DNA of 64,000 nucleotides from JBQTIU01 sp052387815 (GTDB lineage: Bacteria; Pseudomonadota; Alphaproteobacteria; CACIAM-22H2): the NCBI GenBank assembly GCA_052387815.1, contig JBQTIU010000025.1:1-64000 (forward strand), read 5' to 3'. The notes under the pieces are model-generated. The model made no database searches. It saw only the letters and a list, made by a program, of their open reading frames with translations, and was not told the origin of the DNA. Within the stretch, counting starts at the first letter, position 1. Each line of letters starts with the position of its first letter. The position numbers and the translations under genes were made by a program. This document shows positions 27,195-36,089 of this stretch, piece by piece.

Positions 27195-27652
27195 GCGCCC
27201 GCCGAGGGTACGTCGCGCCCGCGGACCAGCAGGATGTGGTCGCAAACCATCACCGTCTCGCCGCGCTGGTTGAACACTTCGCATCTCTCGACCACGCGGC
27301 CGTGGTCCGGGCGCTTGGGATAGTCCGACTTCGCCGTCGTGGTCGTGCGCACCCGAATGGTGTCGCCGATGTAGACCGGGCGGACGAAGCGTAAGCGATC
27401 GTAGCCGTAGGTGAAGCACAGCGGATTGATCTCGCCGGCCTTGAGGCCGATGGCGACCGCGAAGATGAGCGTCCCGTGGGCGACACGCTGGCCGAAGGCG
27501 GTCGCCTTGGCGGCCTCCGCATCGACGTGGTAGGGAAAGAAATCGCCGGTATGGCCGGCGTGGAAGACGATGTCGGTTTCGGTGATCGTGCGCCCATGGG
27601 TCTCGCGCACCTCGCCGAGCGCGTAGTCCTCGAAATGCCGCTCGGATTTCAT
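27191..27652 (-). CDS. MaoC-type enoyl-CoA hydratase
   Basis: A 153-residue hot-dog-fold protein. The (R)-hydratase 2 motif is visible: DIVFHAGHTGDFFPYHVDAEAA, with the catalytic Asp and His, then GQRVAHGTLIFAVA and VYIGDTIRVRTTT. It would hydrate an enoyl-CoA. The start ATGA overlaps the stop of hutH, so the two are translationally coupled although no CoA ester occurs in histidine breakdown; the pairing is odd. Its stop lies in the palindrome at 27151-27194. Confidence 0.88.
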   Translation of the reverse strand: MKSERHFEDYALGEVRETHGRTITETDIVFHAGHTGDFFPYHVDAEAAKATAFGQRVAHGTLIFAVAIGLKAGEINPLCFTYGYDRLRFVRPVYIGDTIRVRTTTTAKSDYPKRPDHGRVVERCEVFNQRGETVMVCDHILLVRGRDVPSAGA

Positions 27653-29208
27653 CGCCTCTCGCTTTCGGGCCCCTCCTCGGCGATCGCCCCGCCGGTCATC
27701 GGGACTAGGCTCTGGAACCAGCCGGCGGCGATCAGCGCGCGCACGGCTTCGATATCCGGGGCCATTTGGCGGTCGACGTCGAGCGCGGCCACGCGCTCGC
27801 GGACGGCCGCCAGGGCCCGCTCGAGCGGCGCGCTGGTGGCGAGCGGGCGGCGGAATTCGATGCCCTGTGCCGCCGCCAGGAGCTCGATGGCGACGATCGA
27901 GGTCACATTGTCGGCCATTTCGGCGAGCCGGCGCGCGGCGAAGGTGGCCATGCTGACATGGTCTTCCTGGTTGGCGACGGTGGGGATGCTGTCGACGCTG
28001 GCCGGATGGGCCATGGCCTTGTTCTCGCTGGCCAGCGCCGCCGCCGTCACCTGGGCGGCCATGAAGCCCGAGTTGAGGCCGGGGTCGCGCACCAGGAAGG
28101 GGGGGAGCCCGCTCATCCGCGCATCGACCAAGAGCGCGATGCGCCGCTCGGACAGATTGCCGATCTCGGCGAGCGCCAGGGCCATCACGTCGGCGGCCAT
28201 CGCCACCGGCTCGGCGTGGAAATTGCCGCCCGACAGGATGTCGCCCGTTGGGGCGAACACCAACGGATTGTCGGAGACCCCGTTGGCCTCGGCTAGGAAC
28301 ACGCCCGCCGCGAACTCCATGTGATCGAGGCAGGCGCCCATCACCTGCGGCTGGCAGCGCAGGCTGTAGGGGTCCTGCACCCGCTCGCAAGCGAGGTGCG
28401 AGGCGCGAATGGCGCTGCCGGCCAGCAGGCGTACGAGCGCGCGCGCCACGGCAATCTGTCCGCTCTGCCCGCGGACCGCCTGGATGCGCGGATCGAACGG
28501 CGTGTCGCTGCCGAGCGCGGCGTCGACGCTCAGCGCTCCCGCCACCAGCGCCGCGGCGAAGGCGTCCTCGGCGGCGAACAGCCCAACCAGCGCCAGCGCG
28601 CTCGACACCTGGGTGCCGTTCAAGAACGCCAGGCCCTCCTTGGCGGCCAGGGTGATGGGCGCAAGCCCGGCGCGCCGCAAGCCTGCCGCGGCGGGGAGAA
28701 AGGAGCCGCTCGCCCGCACCGCGCCGAAGCCCAACAGCACCGCCGCGAGATGGGCGAGCGGCGCCAGGTCCCCCGACGCCCCGACCGAGCCCTTGGCGGG
28801 AATGCAGGGCAGAACGTCGGCGTTGAGGAGCTTGAGCAGCGCCTCGATCACGAGCCGGCGGATGCCCGAATACCCGCGCGCCAGGCTCGCGGCCTTGAGG
28901 GCCAGGACCAGCCGGACCACCGGGTCGGGCAATAGCGGTCCGACGCCGACCGAGTGGGAGAGCACCAGGCGGCGCTGCAATTCCTCGATCTCGGCCGGCG
29001 AAATGCGGGTCGTTGCGAGGCTGCCGAACCCCGTGTTGATGCCGTAGACGGTACGGCCCGCGCGCACGATTTCGGCGACCGCCGACGCCGACGCTTCCAC
29101 CCCTGGCCAGCACGCCGGATCGAGCGCCACCGGACGCCCTCCGGCCATGACGCGACGCCAGCCATCGAAGCCGATGCCACCGGGCGACAGCACGAGCGCC
29201 TCGGTCAT
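27649..29208 (-). CDS. hutH: Histidine ammonia-lyase
   Basis: A 519-residue enzyme that turns L-histidine into trans-urocanate and ammonia. The Ala-Ser-Gly that cyclises into the MIO cofactor is in GSVGASGDLAPLAH. VYGINTGFG near the N-terminus and the later QEDHVSM and QDPYSLR-like (VQDPYSLRCQPQ) motifs fit the family. It is divergent from hutI, with 152 bases between them, and overlaps the MaoC-type gene at its 3' end. Confidence 0.96.
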   Translation of the reverse strand: MTEALVLSPGGIGFDGWRRVMAGGRPVALDPACWPGVEASASAVAEIVRAGRTVYGINTGFGSLATTRISPAEIEELQRRLVLSHSVGVGPLLPDPVVRLVLALKAASLARGYSGIRRLVIEALLKLLNADVLPCIPAKGSVGASGDLAPLAHLAAVLLGFGAVRASGSFLPAAAGLRRAGLAPITLAAKEGLAFLNGTQVSSALALVGLFAAEDAFAAALVAGALSVDAALGSDTPFDPRIQAVRGQSGQIAVARALVRLLAGSAIRASHLACERVQDPYSLRCQPQVMGACLDHMEFAAGVFLAEANGVSDNPLVFAPTGDILSGGNFHAEPVAMAADVMALALAEIGNLSERRIALLVDARMSGLPPFLVRDPGLNSGFMAAQVTAAALASENKAMAHPASVDSIPTVANQEDHVSMATFAARRLAEMADNVTSIVAIELLAAAQGIEFRRPLATSAPLERALAAVRERVAALDVDRQMAPDIEAVRALIAAGWFQSLVPMTGGAIAEEGPESERR

Positions 29209-29360
29209 GACAGGCCGTTCCCCCGATCGACGTCCGATCGGCGATTTGTAGCAGGCTCCTGGCCGGCGAGGCGAGGCTTGTTTCGCCGCCCTGGCAGGAT
29301 GCGGGGGGTCGTTTTGGTGTAGAGTCCGCGGTGTTTCGCTGCGACCGGGAGTGAGGCGAG

Positions 29361-30581
29361 GTGGCGGCCCGCGATTTCGATGCCGTGTGGTTGAACGCCA
29401 ACCTCGCCACCATGGCGGCGGGCACGGCCTATGGCGCGATCCGCGACGGGGCGCTCGGCGTCAAGGACGGCCGCATCGCCTGGGTCGGTGCGCGCTCCAG
29501 GCTCCCCAAATCGGGTCGCGGGGTCGTGCACGACGCGCGCGGCCGCTGGATCACGCCCGGGCTGATCGACTGCCATACCCATCTCGTCTACGGCGGCGAT
29601 CGGGCCGAGGAGTTCGAGCAGCGCCTCGGCGGCGCCACCTACGAGCAGATCGCGCGCGCGGGCGGCGGCATCCGGTCGACCGTGGCCAAGACCCGCGCGG
29701 CATCCGCGGACGAGCTGTTCGCCTCCGCCGGGCGCCGGCTGTCGCGCCTGCTGGAAGAAGGGGTGACGACGATCGAGATCAAATCGGGCTATGGGCTCGA
29801 TATCGAGACCGAGACCAAGACGCTCGGCGTCGCGCGACGGCTCGGCCGCGAATACCCGGTCATGGTCAAGACCACGTTCTTGGGCCTGCATGCGCTGCCG
29901 CCCGAGTACGAGGGCCGCCAGGCGGCGTATGTCGACCTGGTCGCCGGGCCGATGCTGGCGGCGGTGGTCGCCGAAGGGCTGGCCGACGCGGTCGACGGTT
30001 TCGCCGAGACCATCGGCTTTTCGCCCGAGGAAACGGCCAAGGTCTTCGCGGCGGCCAAGCGCGCGGGCCTGCCCGTGAAGCTGCACGCCGATCAGCTCTC
30101 GCAATCGGGCGGCGCGGCGCTGGCCGCGCGCTTCGGGGCCCTCTCGGCCGATCATCTCGAACATGCGAGCGCGGCCGGCGCCAAGGCCCTGGCGCGGGCG
30201 GGATGCGTCGCCGTGATGCTGCCCGGCGCGTTCTATTTCCTTCGCGAAAGCAAGCCGCCGCCGATCGACCTGTTCCGCCGCCACGGCGTGGCGATGGCGG
30301 TGGCGAGCGACTCCAATCCCGGCACTTCCCCGGCCCTGTCGCTGCTGCTGATGCTCAACCTGGCCTGCACGCTGTTCAAGATGACGCCCGAAGAGGCGCT
30401 CGCCGGGGTCACCCGTCACGCGGCCAAGGCGCTCGGGCTGGCTGGCGAGCGCGGCACGCTCGAGCCCGGCAAGGTCGCCGACTTCGTGCTCTGGGACATC
30501 GCCCACCCGGCCGAGCTCGCCTACTGGCTGGGCGCCAATCCCGCGCACATGGTCGTGCGCTCCGGCGCGGCCCGCGGATGA
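29361..30581 (+). CDS. hutI: Imidazolonepropionase
   Basis: A 406-residue metal-dependent amidohydrolase that opens imidazolone propionate to N-formimidoylglutamate. The metal site is in PGLIDCHTHLVYGGDRAEEF; GVTTIEIKSGYGL, KLHADQLSQSGG, and ASDSNPGTSP complete the family pattern. The start is a GTG after GAGGCGAG. It overlaps hutG by ATGA. Its product is the substrate of HutF at the left edge of the window. Confidence 0.96.
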   Translation: MAARDFDAVWLNANLATMAAGTAYGAIRDGALGVKDGRIAWVGARSRLPKSGRGVVHDARGRWITPGLIDCHTHLVYGGDRAEEFEQRLGGATYEQIARAGGGIRSTVAKTRAASADELFASAGRRLSRLLEEGVTTIEIKSGYGLDIETETKTLGVARRLGREYPVMVKTTFLGLHALPPEYEGRQAAYVDLVAGPMLAAVVAEGLADAVDGFAETIGFSPEETAKVFAAAKRAGLPVKLHADQLSQSGGAALAARFGALSADHLEHASAAGAKALARAGCVAVMLPGAFYFLRESKPPPIDLFRRHGVAMAVASDSNPGTSPALSLLLMLNLACTLFKMTPEEALAGVTRHAAKALGLAGERGTLEPGKVADFVLWDIAHPAELAYWLGANPAHMVVRSGAARG

Positions 30582-31378
30582 GCGCCCTGTTCCGCTATGC
30601 GCCCGGGACCGCCCCGGTCCTCGTCAATGTGCCCCATGCCGGCACCTATGTGCCGCCGGAGATCCTCGGCCGCTTCGCGCCCGCGGCCGGCGCCTTGCCC
30701 GACACCGACTGGCATGTCGACCGGCTCTACGAGTTCGCCGGACGGCTCGGCCTGGGCCTGCTCGCGGCCACGCATTCCCGTTATGTCGTCGACTTGAATC
30801 GCGATCCCTCGGGCGCCGGCCTCTATCCCGGCGCCGACAACACCGAACTCGTGCCCCTTTCCACCTTCGAGCGCCAGCCGGTCTACCGGCCGGGCCAAGC
30901 TCCCGACGCGGCCGAGATCGCCGCCCGCATCGGCGACTACTGGCAGCCCTACCACGCGCGCCTCAAGTCCGAGCTCGACGGCTTCCGGCAACGGTTCGGG
31001 ATCGCCGTGCTGTGGGATGCGCATTCGATCCGCTCCCAGGTGCCGCGCTTCTTCGCCGGCCGATTGCCCGACTTCAATCTCGGCTCGGCACGCGGGACGA
31101 GCGCCGATCCCGAGCTCATCGCCCGGGTCAAGGCTCGGCTCGCGGCCGCGCCAGGTTTCACCTCGGTCCTCGATGGCCGCTTCACGGGCGGCTACATCAC
31201 GCGCGCCTACGGCCGGCCGCGGGACGGCGTCCATGCGCTCCAGCTCGAGATGGCGCAGGCGAGCTACATGGACGAGGCGCCGCCCTACCCATTCCTCGCC
31301 GAGCGCGCCCGCCGCGTCGAGCCCGTCCTGTCCGAGTGTCTAGCCAGCGTTCTCGCCTGGTTGAGGGAGCGGCCGTAG
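30578..31378 (+). CDS. hutG: N-formylglutamate deformylase
   Basis: A 266-residue N-formylglutamate amidohydrolase that releases formate and L-glutamate, the last step of the five-step histidine route. Family motifs: NVPHAGTYVPPE, DTDWHVDRLY, RYVVDLNRDPSG, LWDAHSIRS. The presence of both HutF and HutG, rather than HutG of the arginase type, defines the route used by this organism. ATGA overlap with hutI. Confidence 0.95.
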   Translation: MSALFRYAPGTAPVLVNVPHAGTYVPPEILGRFAPAAGALPDTDWHVDRLYEFAGRLGLGLLAATHSRYVVDLNRDPSGAGLYPGADNTELVPLSTFERQPVYRPGQAPDAAEIAARIGDYWQPYHARLKSELDGFRQRFGIAVLWDAHSIRSQVPRFFAGRLPDFNLGSARGTSADPELIARVKARLAAAPGFTSVLDGRFTGGYITRAYGRPRDGVHALQLEMAQASYMDEAPPYPFLAERARRVEPVLSECLASVLAWLRERP

Positions 31379-31383
31379 CCGGG

Positions 31384-32616
31384 TCAGACGTTTGCGCCGC
31401 CGCAGATGCGCGCGGACGGCAGGGTCACGGTGACGGTGGTGCCGGCCCCCTCCTGGCTTTCGATCTTCATTCGTCCGCCGTGCAGTTCGACGAGCGCCTT
31501 GGTGAGCGGCAGGCCCAGCCCCGTGCCCGGGTATTTGCGGGCGAGCGTGCCGTCGACCTGGCCGAAGGCCGCCATCGCCTTGGGCAGGTCGGCCGCGGCG
31601 ATGCCGATGCCCGTATCCTCGACTTTGATGGAAAAGCCGTCCGCGGGGTCGGCACCGGCCTCGACTGCGACCCGCCCGCCCGTGGGCGTGAACTTCACCG
31701 CGTTCGACAACAGGTTGAGCAGGATCTGTTTGATCCGCCGCTCGTCGGCGCGCAACGGCGGCAGATGGCCGGTCGGGCCTGCCGACACTTCGACCCCGGC
31801 CGCGCGCGCCTGTACCTCGACCATCCGCAGCGAGGCATCGATCGCCTCGCCGATCGCAAACACGCTCTCCGAAAGTTTGATCTTGCCGGCCTCCGCCTTG
31901 GAAAGATCGAGGATGTCGTTGATGAGATCGAGCAAGTGCAAGCTGCTGTCGTGGATGTCAGCGGCGTACTCCCGGTAGCGGCTCGATCCCACGGGTCCGA
32001 ACATCTCGTTCTTCATGATCTCGGAAAAGCCGAGGATGGCGTTCAAGGGCGTGCGCAATTCGTGGCTCATGTGGGCGAGGAACTCGCTCTTGGCGCGAGT
32101 GGCCGCGTCGGCCGCATCCTTGGCGGCGCGCAACTCCTCCTCGGCCCGCTTGTGGTCGGTGATGTCGACAAAGGTGGACACGAACCCACCCCCGGGCATC
32201 GGCGCCCGTCGGATTTCGAGCACACGCCCGTTGAGCCGCGTGCGTTCGAAACGATGGGGCTTGGGGTCGGCCGCGAGCGCCATGCGCGCGCGCACCAGCG
32301 CCTCGACATCGCCCGGGCCCAACTCGCCGCGCTTGGCGGTGAAGCGGATGAACATCTCGAACGGGTCGCCGGGCTTGAGCCGGTCGGCCGGCAGCCCGAG
32401 CAGGTCGTAGGTCGTTCGATTTAAGGCCGCGACGCGGAGGTCCCGGTCGACCAGGCGGACGCCGATCGGCAGGTTGTCGACTAGCGCCCGTAAAAGCGCC
32501 GCCTGGCGGGCTTCGAAATTCTTCGCCCGCCGGACGAGATGGAACACGGCCGCGACCACGAGCCCGAGGCCGAGCGCGACACCGATGACGACGGCTGCTG
32601 TCGACCAAACCGGCAA
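31384..32616 (-). CDS. Membrane-anchored PAS sensor histidine kinase
   Basis: A 410-residue kinase. One membrane segment at about 5-28 (WSTAAVVIGVALGLGLVVAAVF) anchors it; a PAS domain follows (about 38-150). The HisKA H-box is HMSHELRTPLNAILGFSE, and the HATPase domain has NLLSNAVKFTPTGG, VEDTGIGI and GTGLGLPLTKALVELHGG. No receiver domain or adjacent response regulator was found, so its partner is unknown. It is convergent with hutG, ending 5 bases from its stop. Confidence 0.92.
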   Translation of the reverse strand: MPVWSTAAVVIGVALGLGLVVAAVFHLVRRAKNFEARQAALLRALVDNLPIGVRLVDRDLRVAALNRTTYDLLGLPADRLKPGDPFEMFIRFTAKRGELGPGDVEALVRARMALAADPKPHRFERTRLNGRVLEIRRAPMPGGGFVSTFVDITDHKRAEEELRAAKDAADAATRAKSEFLAHMSHELRTPLNAILGFSEIMKNEMFGPVGSSRYREYAADIHDSSLHLLDLINDILDLSKAEAGKIKLSESVFAIGEAIDASLRMVEVQARAAGVEVSAGPTGHLPPLRADERRIKQILLNLLSNAVKFTPTGGRVAVEAGADPADGFSIKVEDTGIGIAAADLPKAMAAFGQVDGTLARKYPGTGLGLPLTKALVELHGGRMKIESQEGAGTTVTVTLPSARICGGANV

Positions 32617-32790
32617 GGCATTTCTCCTCGGCCGTTCGGCTCGTCCCTAAGGATACCGCCCACTGGCGGCCACACTCCGGTCGAGTCGTGGTTAAAATTT
32701 ATTAGCGGCCGGTTAGCGAATGGTTAACGCCGGCAAAAGCTTCGCGCGCCGCCCCGAAGCTCAGCTAACCCCTTGGAGAACAACCAAAAT

Positions 32791-33300
32791 TCAGTACGAA
32801 ATCAGGGAGTGGAAGGGCACGTCGAGCCGCCCGCGGCCGTTCAGGAACGACAACTCGATGATGCAGGCGGCGGCCCGCACGTCGGCGCCGGCCTTGCGCA
32901 GGAGGGCGATCGAGGCGGCGAGCGTGCCGCCGGTGGCCATCACGTCGTCGAGCACGACCACGCGCTGGCCGGCGCGCACGGCGTCGTTTTGGATCTCGAT
33001 CGTGTCGGTGCCGTATTCCAGCGAATAGGTATGCGGGATGGTGGCGCCGGGCAGCTTGCCGTGCTTGCGCACCATGAGGAATCCGCACCCCAGCATGAGC
33101 GCCAAGGGCGCGGTGACCAGGAAGCCGCGCGATTCGATGCCGGCCAGCAGGTCGGGTTTGAACGGCGCCACGGCCTCGGCAAGACGCTCGACGGTGATTC
33201 GCCACGCCTCGCGGTCGGCGAGCAGGGGCGAGATATCGCGGAACAGAATCCCGTGCTTGGGAAAATCGGGGACGTCCCGGATGCGGGTCTTGAGGTCCAT
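32791..33300 (-). CDS. apt: Adenine phosphoribosyltransferase
   Basis: A 169-residue purine salvage enzyme making AMP from adenine and PRPP. The PRPP loop is VVVLDDVMATGGTLAA; the N-terminal DVPDFPKHGILFRDISPLL and the flexible-loop SLEYGTDTIEIQ are typical for Apt. It lies downstream of a decayed MFS gene and a cytochrome c gene on the same strand. Confidence 0.96.
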   Translation of the reverse strand: MDLKTRIRDVPDFPKHGILFRDISPLLADREAWRITVERLAEAVAPFKPDLLAGIESRGFLVTAPLALMLGCGFLMVRKHGKLPGATIPHTYSLEYGTDTIEIQNDAVRAGQRVVVLDDVMATGGTLAASIALLRKAGADVRAAACIIELSFLNGRGRLDVPFHSLISY

Positions 33301-33342
33301 GGCGGGTTGCCGAGCCGTCGGCTGAGATAGGCCCTTATCATC

Positions 33343-34014
33343 CTACCGGCGAGGAGGCGGGCGCGCAAATCCGGCCGACGCGCATCCGGCGCGGCGCATG
33401 GCAGACACCCATGCCGATGGCCGCGAGCAGCGCCGCCGCGCACAACCACAACGCCCATGGCGGCCGGCCGAGGTCGATGAGAAAGCCGACTCAGATCGGA
33501 GTCGGCGCCGCGCCGGCCCAAGGCCGCGGCCAGCGTCAGCATGGCGACCGGCGCCGCCGCCCAGCCGATGGCGCCGCCCAGCGAGTGCACGCCATAGGTC
33601 CGCCCCAGCCGCCCCGTCGCCACCGAGGCGTTGAGGATCGAAAAGTCCGCGGGGGGGGAACACGGAATTGCCTAACCCGGCGAGGATCACCGGCGCCGGC
33701 AACAGCCAGTAAACCGGCACCAAGCCCCACCGCATCACCGATCCGGCGAACCGGCCGAGGCCGCCGAACAACGCGGTCCGCGCGGCCCAAGGCAGTCAAC
33801 GATGAAACCCGCCGGCGTCTGGGCGAGCCCCGATGCGGCGTAGAACAACGCCATCATCAGGCCGAGTTCGGTGTAGCCGACGCCGAATTCGTCCTTGCGG
33901 ACCGGGAACAGCGGCGGCAGCGCCAGCTTAGAAGTGGCTGAAGGCGTGAGCGGTGCCGACCAGACCGATCACCTTGGCGTCGCGCCCGGCGGCCCCGACG
34001 GCGGCTCGGCTCAT
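33343..34014 (-). pseudogene. Decayed MFS transporter gene
   Basis: From an ATG at 34014 the codons read MSRAAVGAAGRDAK then VIGLVGTAHAFSHF before a stop caused by a likely two-base loss (a TAC-CAG pair reduced to TA-AG). Other frames continue with GYTELGLMMALFYAASGL, then YWLLPAPVILAGLGNSVF, then TYGVHSLGGAIGWAAAPVAM and DLGRPPWALWLCAAALLA, all typical of a Major Facilitator family protein. At least three frame changes occur and the total is about half the normal length of such a gene. A run of eight G at 33651-33658 is one lesion. Sequencing error could explain one change, not all. Confidence 0.8.
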
Positions 34015-34083
34015 GTCGTTCCTTGGCGCGTCGGCTTCTTGCCGACGTTCATGGACTCGGGGGAGGGCAAGGTAGGGGGGCCG

Positions 34084-34461
34084 CTACTTGAGCGACCCGA
34101 GATAAGCGATCACATTCGCCCGCTCGTCATCCTTCTTGATGCCGGCGAAGGCCATGATGGTGCCGGGGATCGTCGCTTTCGGGTCCCTGAGGTAGACATC
34201 GAGCACCTCGGGCGTCCAGGTGAGGTTGGCCTTCTTGTTGGCCTCCGAATAGCGGAAGCCCTCGACCGTGCCCGAGTGCCGACCGACGATGCTGAACAGG
34301 CTGGGGCCAAGGCGCTTGGGTCCGTCCTTGGTCGCGATGTGGCAGGCCGTGCACAGCCGGCGGAAGACCTTCTCGCCTTCGACCGGATTGCCTTCGGCGC
34401 GCGTCTCCTGCGCCGCCAAGGTCAGAGCCATCAGAGCGGCCAGTGCCGCGATCTTGCGCAT
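34084..34461 (-). CDS. Periplasmic c-type cytochrome (class I)
   Basis: A 125-residue protein with a signal peptide (MRKIAALAALMALTLAAQ, cleavage near residue 22). The single haem-binding CTACH is at about 37-41 and the likely axial methionine is in IPGTIMAFAG near residue 104, as in cytochrome c2/c550-type electron carriers. It would move electrons in the periplasm. The redox partner is not shown by the context. Confidence 0.93.
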   Translation of the reverse strand: MRKIAALAALMALTLAAQETRAEGNPVEGEKVFRRLCTACHIATKDGPKRLGPSLFSIVGRHSGTVEGFRYSEANKKANLTWTPEVLDVYLRDPKATIPGTIMAFAGIKKDDERANVIAYLGSLK

Positions 34462-34605
34462 CGGGCATCCTTCCGATTCTCTCGTGCCGCGAAGCGCCGC
34501 CTGCGGCCGAAATTCGGCCCGCCGGCGCTACACAAGTTGGCGCTTCGATATAGGAGCGGCCCGGCGGCTGTCAATCGGGCCCACATTCGCGAACGACCGC
34601 GCAAC

Positions 34606-34682
34606 TGGTCGGAGTGAGAGGATTTGAACCTCCGACCCCTAGGTCCCGAACCTAGTGCTCTACCAGGCTGAGCTACACTCCG
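34606..34682 (-). tRNA. tRNA-Pro (anticodon CGG)
   Basis: A 77-base cloverleaf on the minus strand. The acceptor stem CGGAGTG pairs with CACTCCG, followed by discriminator A and an encoded CCA. The anticodon arm is CTAGG, loop TTCGGGA, CCTAG, giving anticodon CGG for proline codon CCG. The T-loop GGTTCAAATCC and the D-loop with AGCCTGGT are normal. Confidence 0.96.
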
Positions 34683-34738
34683 ACCGTGGGTGAGGTGCTT
34701 ATAGCGCCCCTGGCCGCCCGCCCGCAAGCGGGCCGGGG

Positions 34739-35761
34739 TCAATAGGTGCGGTCGACGGCGAACTCGGAAAGCTCGACGAGTGCGCGCTTGGCCGAGCTGT
34801 CGGAGAACAGGCCGAGCGCGTCGCGGGCGATGGCGCCGTAATGGCGGGCGCGCGCGACCGAATCCTTGAGGCTGCCGTGCTTTTCCATGAGCGCGATCGC
34901 GTGGTCGAGGTCGCCCTCCTTCCGGTCTTGCGCCTCGAGGGTGCGACGCCAGAAGCGGCGCTCCTCGGCGTCGCCGCGCAGGAAGGCGAGCACGACCGGG
35001 AGCGTGACCTTGCCGTCGTGAAAATCGTCGCCCACGGTCTTGCCGAGGGTCGCCTGATGCGCCGCGTAGTCGAGCACGTCGTCGACCATCTGGAAGGCAA
35101 TGCCGAGGTTGAGGCCGTAGCTGTCGAGCGCGTCCTCCTCGGCCTTGGGCCGTGCGGCGATCACCGCGCCCACCCGGCAGCCCGCGGCGAACAGGGTCGC
35201 GGTCTTGGCCTTGATGACCTCGAGATAGGCGCGCTCGGAGGTTTCGGTATCGTTGGCGGTCATGAGCTGCATCACCTCGCCCTCGGCGATGGTCGCCGAG
35301 GCGTTGGCGAGGATCGAGAGCACCGCGAGCGACCCGTCCTCGACCATGAGCTGGAAGGCGCGGCTGAACAGGAAATCGCCGACCAGCACGCTCGCCTTGT
35401 TGCCCCACACGGCATTGGCGGTCGACAGGCCGCGGCGCAAATCGCTGGCGTCGACCACGTCGTCGTGGAGCAATGTCGCGGTGTGGATGAATTCGACGCA
35501 CGCCGCGAGCGGGATGTGGCGCCGCCCCGAATACCCGCACAGCCGCGCGCTGGCGAGCGTAAGCAGTGGGCGCAGCCGCTTGCCGCCGGCGGCGACGATG
35601 TGGCCGGCGAGCTCGGGGATGAGGGCCACCGGGCTGTGCATGCGCTGGCCGATGAGCTCGTTGACCTGGCGCAACTCCTCGCCGACCAGCGCGATGAGCG
35701 CCCGGGGCGAGGGTCGTTGCGCGCGTCCGCGCTCGCCCTCGAGGTTGACAACGGCCGCCAA
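34739..35761 (-). CDS. ispB: Polyprenyl diphosphate synthase (octaprenyl-type)
   Basis: A trans-type isoprenyl diphosphate synthase making the ubiquinone side chain. The first aspartate-rich motif is in LLHDDVVDASDLRRG, the second in IAFQMVDDVLDY; GGKRLRPLL near the N-terminus is also diagnostic. The open frame extends 82 codons upstream without family resemblance. I place the start at the TTG at 35761 (AAVVNLE), preceded by AAGGGG, giving about 340 residues; a TTG two codons earlier is an alternative. Divergent from the DUF2007 gene. Confidence 0.9.
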   Translation of the reverse strand: MAAVVNLEGERGRAQRPSPRALIALVGEELRQVNELIGQRMHSPVALIPELAGHIVAAGGKRLRPLLTLASARLCGYSGRRHIPLAACVEFIHTATLLHDDVVDASDLRRGLSTANAVWGNKASVLVGDFLFSRAFQLMVEDGSLAVLSILANASATIAEGEVMQLMTANDTETSERAYLEVIKAKTATLFAAGCRVGAVIAARPKAEEDALDSYGLNLGIAFQMVDDVLDYAAHQATLGKTVGDDFHDGKVTLPVVLAFLRGDAEERRFWRRTLEAQDRKEGDLDHAIALMEKHGSLKDSVARARHYGAIARDALGLFSDSSAKRALVELSEFAVDRTY

Positions 35762-35876
35762 GTGCAAGAACCCCTTGTTCCTTTCGCCGTCCCGGCCTTG
35801 ACGTCCCTGGCCGTTGGGGCGAGTGTAGGCCAGCGGTTCGGGGCGGTTCAAGCCCGAGTCCAGGAGCCCGGGGTCG

Positions 35877-36089
35877 ATGCGGGAATTGCTCAGGACCAAC
35901 GATACGGTGCTGTTGTCTTGGCTGGCGGCGTTGCTCACCGACGCCCGCATCGAGGCGATCGTCCTCGACACCCACACCTCGATCATCGAAGGTTCGATCT
36001 CGGCCATTCCGCGCCGGCTGATGGTCGCCGACGAGGACTACGCGGCAGCCCGCCGGCTGCTCGCGGCGGCCGATCCAGACGGTGACTGA
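35877..36089 (+). CDS. DUF2007-family small protein
   Basis: A 70-residue protein of the DUF2007 (putative signal-transducing) family: MRELLRTNDTVLLSWLAALL at the start and the IIEGSISAIPRRLMVADEDY stretch, with a ferredoxin-like fold expected. Function unknown. It overlaps the next gene (methyltransferase) by 8 bases, and the pair is commonly found next to ispB in alphaproteobacteria as far as I recall. Confidence 0.85.
   Translation: MRELLRTNDTVLLSWLAALLTDARIEAIVLDTHTSIIEGSISAIPRRLMVADEDYAAARRLLAAADPDGD

Noticed and set aside
33651..33658. Run of eight G as proof that the MFS frameshift is only a sequencing error
   Set aside because: It could explain one shift, but other frame changes and missing segments exist in the same gene.
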